Source: Bathymodiolus azoricus thioautotrophic gill symbiont (GTDB lineage: Bacteria > Pseudomonadota > Gammaproteobacteria > PS1 > Pseudothioglobaceae). From it: 8,053 nucleotides of DNA. Shown here piece by piece: positions 7,731-8,053 of this stretch. Positions within the stretch are counted from its first letter, which is position 1; each line of letters opens with the position of its first letter. The stretch lies in contig NZ_CDSC02000183.1 of assembly GCF_001298715.1 (NCBI RefSeq), positions 1 through 8,053 of the forward strand, read 5' to 3'. A program made the position numbers and the translations under genes. The notes under the pieces were generated by a model, which was not told the DNA's origin, did no database searches, and saw only the letters and a list, made by a program, of their open reading frames with translations.

Positions 7731-7822
7731 GTGCCTTTATCAAACGAGAGCGAAGAATGGAAATTTATCAATATGCCATCGAACAAAAATATCGATTTTT
7801 TTCCTATGCTGATGCGATGTTA
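7727..7822 (+). repeat. direct repeat, copy 2 (queA 3' fragment)
   Basis: This is the second copy of the 5071-5166 segment, with 12 substitutions and no indels. Four third-position changes are silent. The other eight change five residues relative to QueA: Gly307Lys, Met311Arg, His317Tyr, Gln322Lys and Gly329Ala. Similarity starts abruptly inside the HIT gene's last codons and fades 8 bases before the insertion sequence. Confidence 0.93.
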
Positions 7823-7830
7823 TTAAATAA
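7727..7830 (+). pseudogene. truncated queA remnant (C-terminal fragment)
   Basis: In the queA frame this reads [20 protein letters not shown], then [14 protein letters not shown]. It matches QueA residues 302-333 at 27 of 32 positions. The first 300 residues and the catalytic core are absent, so it cannot make an active enzyme. The frame starts with GTG and continues into the insertion sequence, stopping at TAA 7862-7864. No ribosome binding site is seen. Change of the normally conserved Gly in FSYGDAM to Ala fits relaxed selection. It probably marks a duplication or displaced gene end, later interrupted by the adjacent IS. Confidence 0.85.
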
Positions 7831-8053
7831 GGGACTAACTTACATTAATACCAACATCTTATAAGACAGCCTATTACCACTAAATCCAAACACAATTGAA
7901 TCAATTCTATCCAGTGTCGATCGTTTGACATTGCCATCATTCAACCTAAAAACAAACTCATCAACATAACGCCCGATATGTTTATCTGAAAAATGATGAA
8001 ATACACCATGATAACCGCGTTTTAATAACGCCCAAACACTCTCAATGCCATTA
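7831..8053 (-). mobile_element. IS1595-family (ISXO2-like) insertion sequence, partial, cut by window edge
   Basis: The transposase reading frame on the - strand runs to 7840, and the presumed element end is GGGACTAACTT at 7831, only 9 bases beyond the stop codon. The GGG terminus is plausible for this family. It cannot be confirmed because the other terminal inverted repeat lies outside the window. The 8 bases before it (7823-7830, TTAAATAA) would be the target duplication if the family's usual 8-bp duplication applies. The element faces the rsx-to-HIT operon. Confidence 0.75.
7840..8053 (-). CDS. IS1595-family transposase, C-terminal part (5' end outside window)
   Basis: Seventy C-terminal residues are visible, ending at TAA (7842-7840). 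They begin [20 protein letters not shown] and continue [20 protein letters not shown], then a ...[11 protein letters not shown]... segment. This is the recognisable end of the ISXO2-like DDE transposase domain. The Glu of NGIES (codon 8043-8041) is the likely third acidic catalytic residue. No frameshift or stop interrupts the visible part, so the element could still be intact. The N-terminal zinc-ribbon and the first two acidic residues would lie beyond position 8053. Family assignment is from remembered motif similarity and is fairly confident. Confidence 0.85.
   Translation of the reverse strand, partial: NGIESVWALLKRGYHGVFHHFSDKHIGRYVDEFVFRLNDGNVKRSTLDRIDSIVFGFSGNRLSYKMLVLM

Noticed and set aside
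7546..7812. 88-codon open frame crossing the HIT gene end and the queA remnant
   Set aside because: It runs out of frame with both the HIT gene and the queA fragment, has no ribosome binding site, and its translation resembles nothing I recognise.
7859..7866. CTTATAAG palindrome near the IS end as a terminator or regulatory site
   Set aside because: It is only 8 bp and AT-rich, with no loop and no T-run, so it does not qualify as an intrinsic terminator.
1..8053. CRISPR array, tRNA, rRNA, riboswitch or defence system
   Set aside because: I saw no spaced short repeats, tRNA-like arms or conserved RNA motif on either strand. Nearly every base from 18 to 7730 is taken up by recognisable genes.

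Overview
The window reads as a low-GC gammaproteobacterial chromosome segment. The Rsx/Rnf proteins, QueA and the rsxABCDG gene order are clearly proteobacterial. The AT-rich codon use and tightly packed, overlapping genes resemble the SUP05/Thioglobaceae group (free-living or symbiotic sulfur oxidisers). That group assignment is an inference from style and remembered family resemblance, not from a marker gene.

Positions 1-4181 hold five genes of an electron transport complex, rsxA-rsxB-rsxC-rsxD-rsxG, all on the + strand and spaced from +7 bp to -8 bp. The complex couples electron transfer between ferredoxin and NAD(H) to ion movement across the inner membrane; in E. coli it keeps SoxR reduced. 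The iron-sulfur cysteines of RsxA, RsxB and RsxC and the flavinylation threonines of RsxD and RsxG are all present. The sixth subunit gene, rsxE, is not at its usual place after rsxG. The first bases may be the tail of another upstream gene that overlaps rsxA by ATGA.

Positions 4168-7730 continue on the same strand without a gap: queA (tRNA queuosine biosynthesis), recQ (a long RecQ helicase with RQC, HRDC and a C-terminal helix-turn-helix) and a short HIT-family hydrolase gene. queA overlaps rsxG by 14 bp, recQ overlaps queA by 11 bp and the HIT gene overlaps recQ by 8 bp. All eight genes therefore look like one transcription unit. No promoter or terminator is visible inside it.

The right end is a rearranged junction. 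From position 7727, inside the last codons of the HIT gene, a 96-bp segment repeats the 3' part of queA (84 of 96 bases identical, no gaps). It ends next to an IS1595/ISXO2-like insertion sequence whose transposase C-terminus is encoded on the - strand and runs off the window edge. recQ and the HIT gene are thus bracketed by direct repeats of queA. This suggests either a tandem duplication later cut by the IS, or insertion of a recQ-HIT segment that displaced the original queA 3' end. I see no evidence for a wholly new system. The queA-recQ-HIT-'queA-IS junction is the most unusual part.
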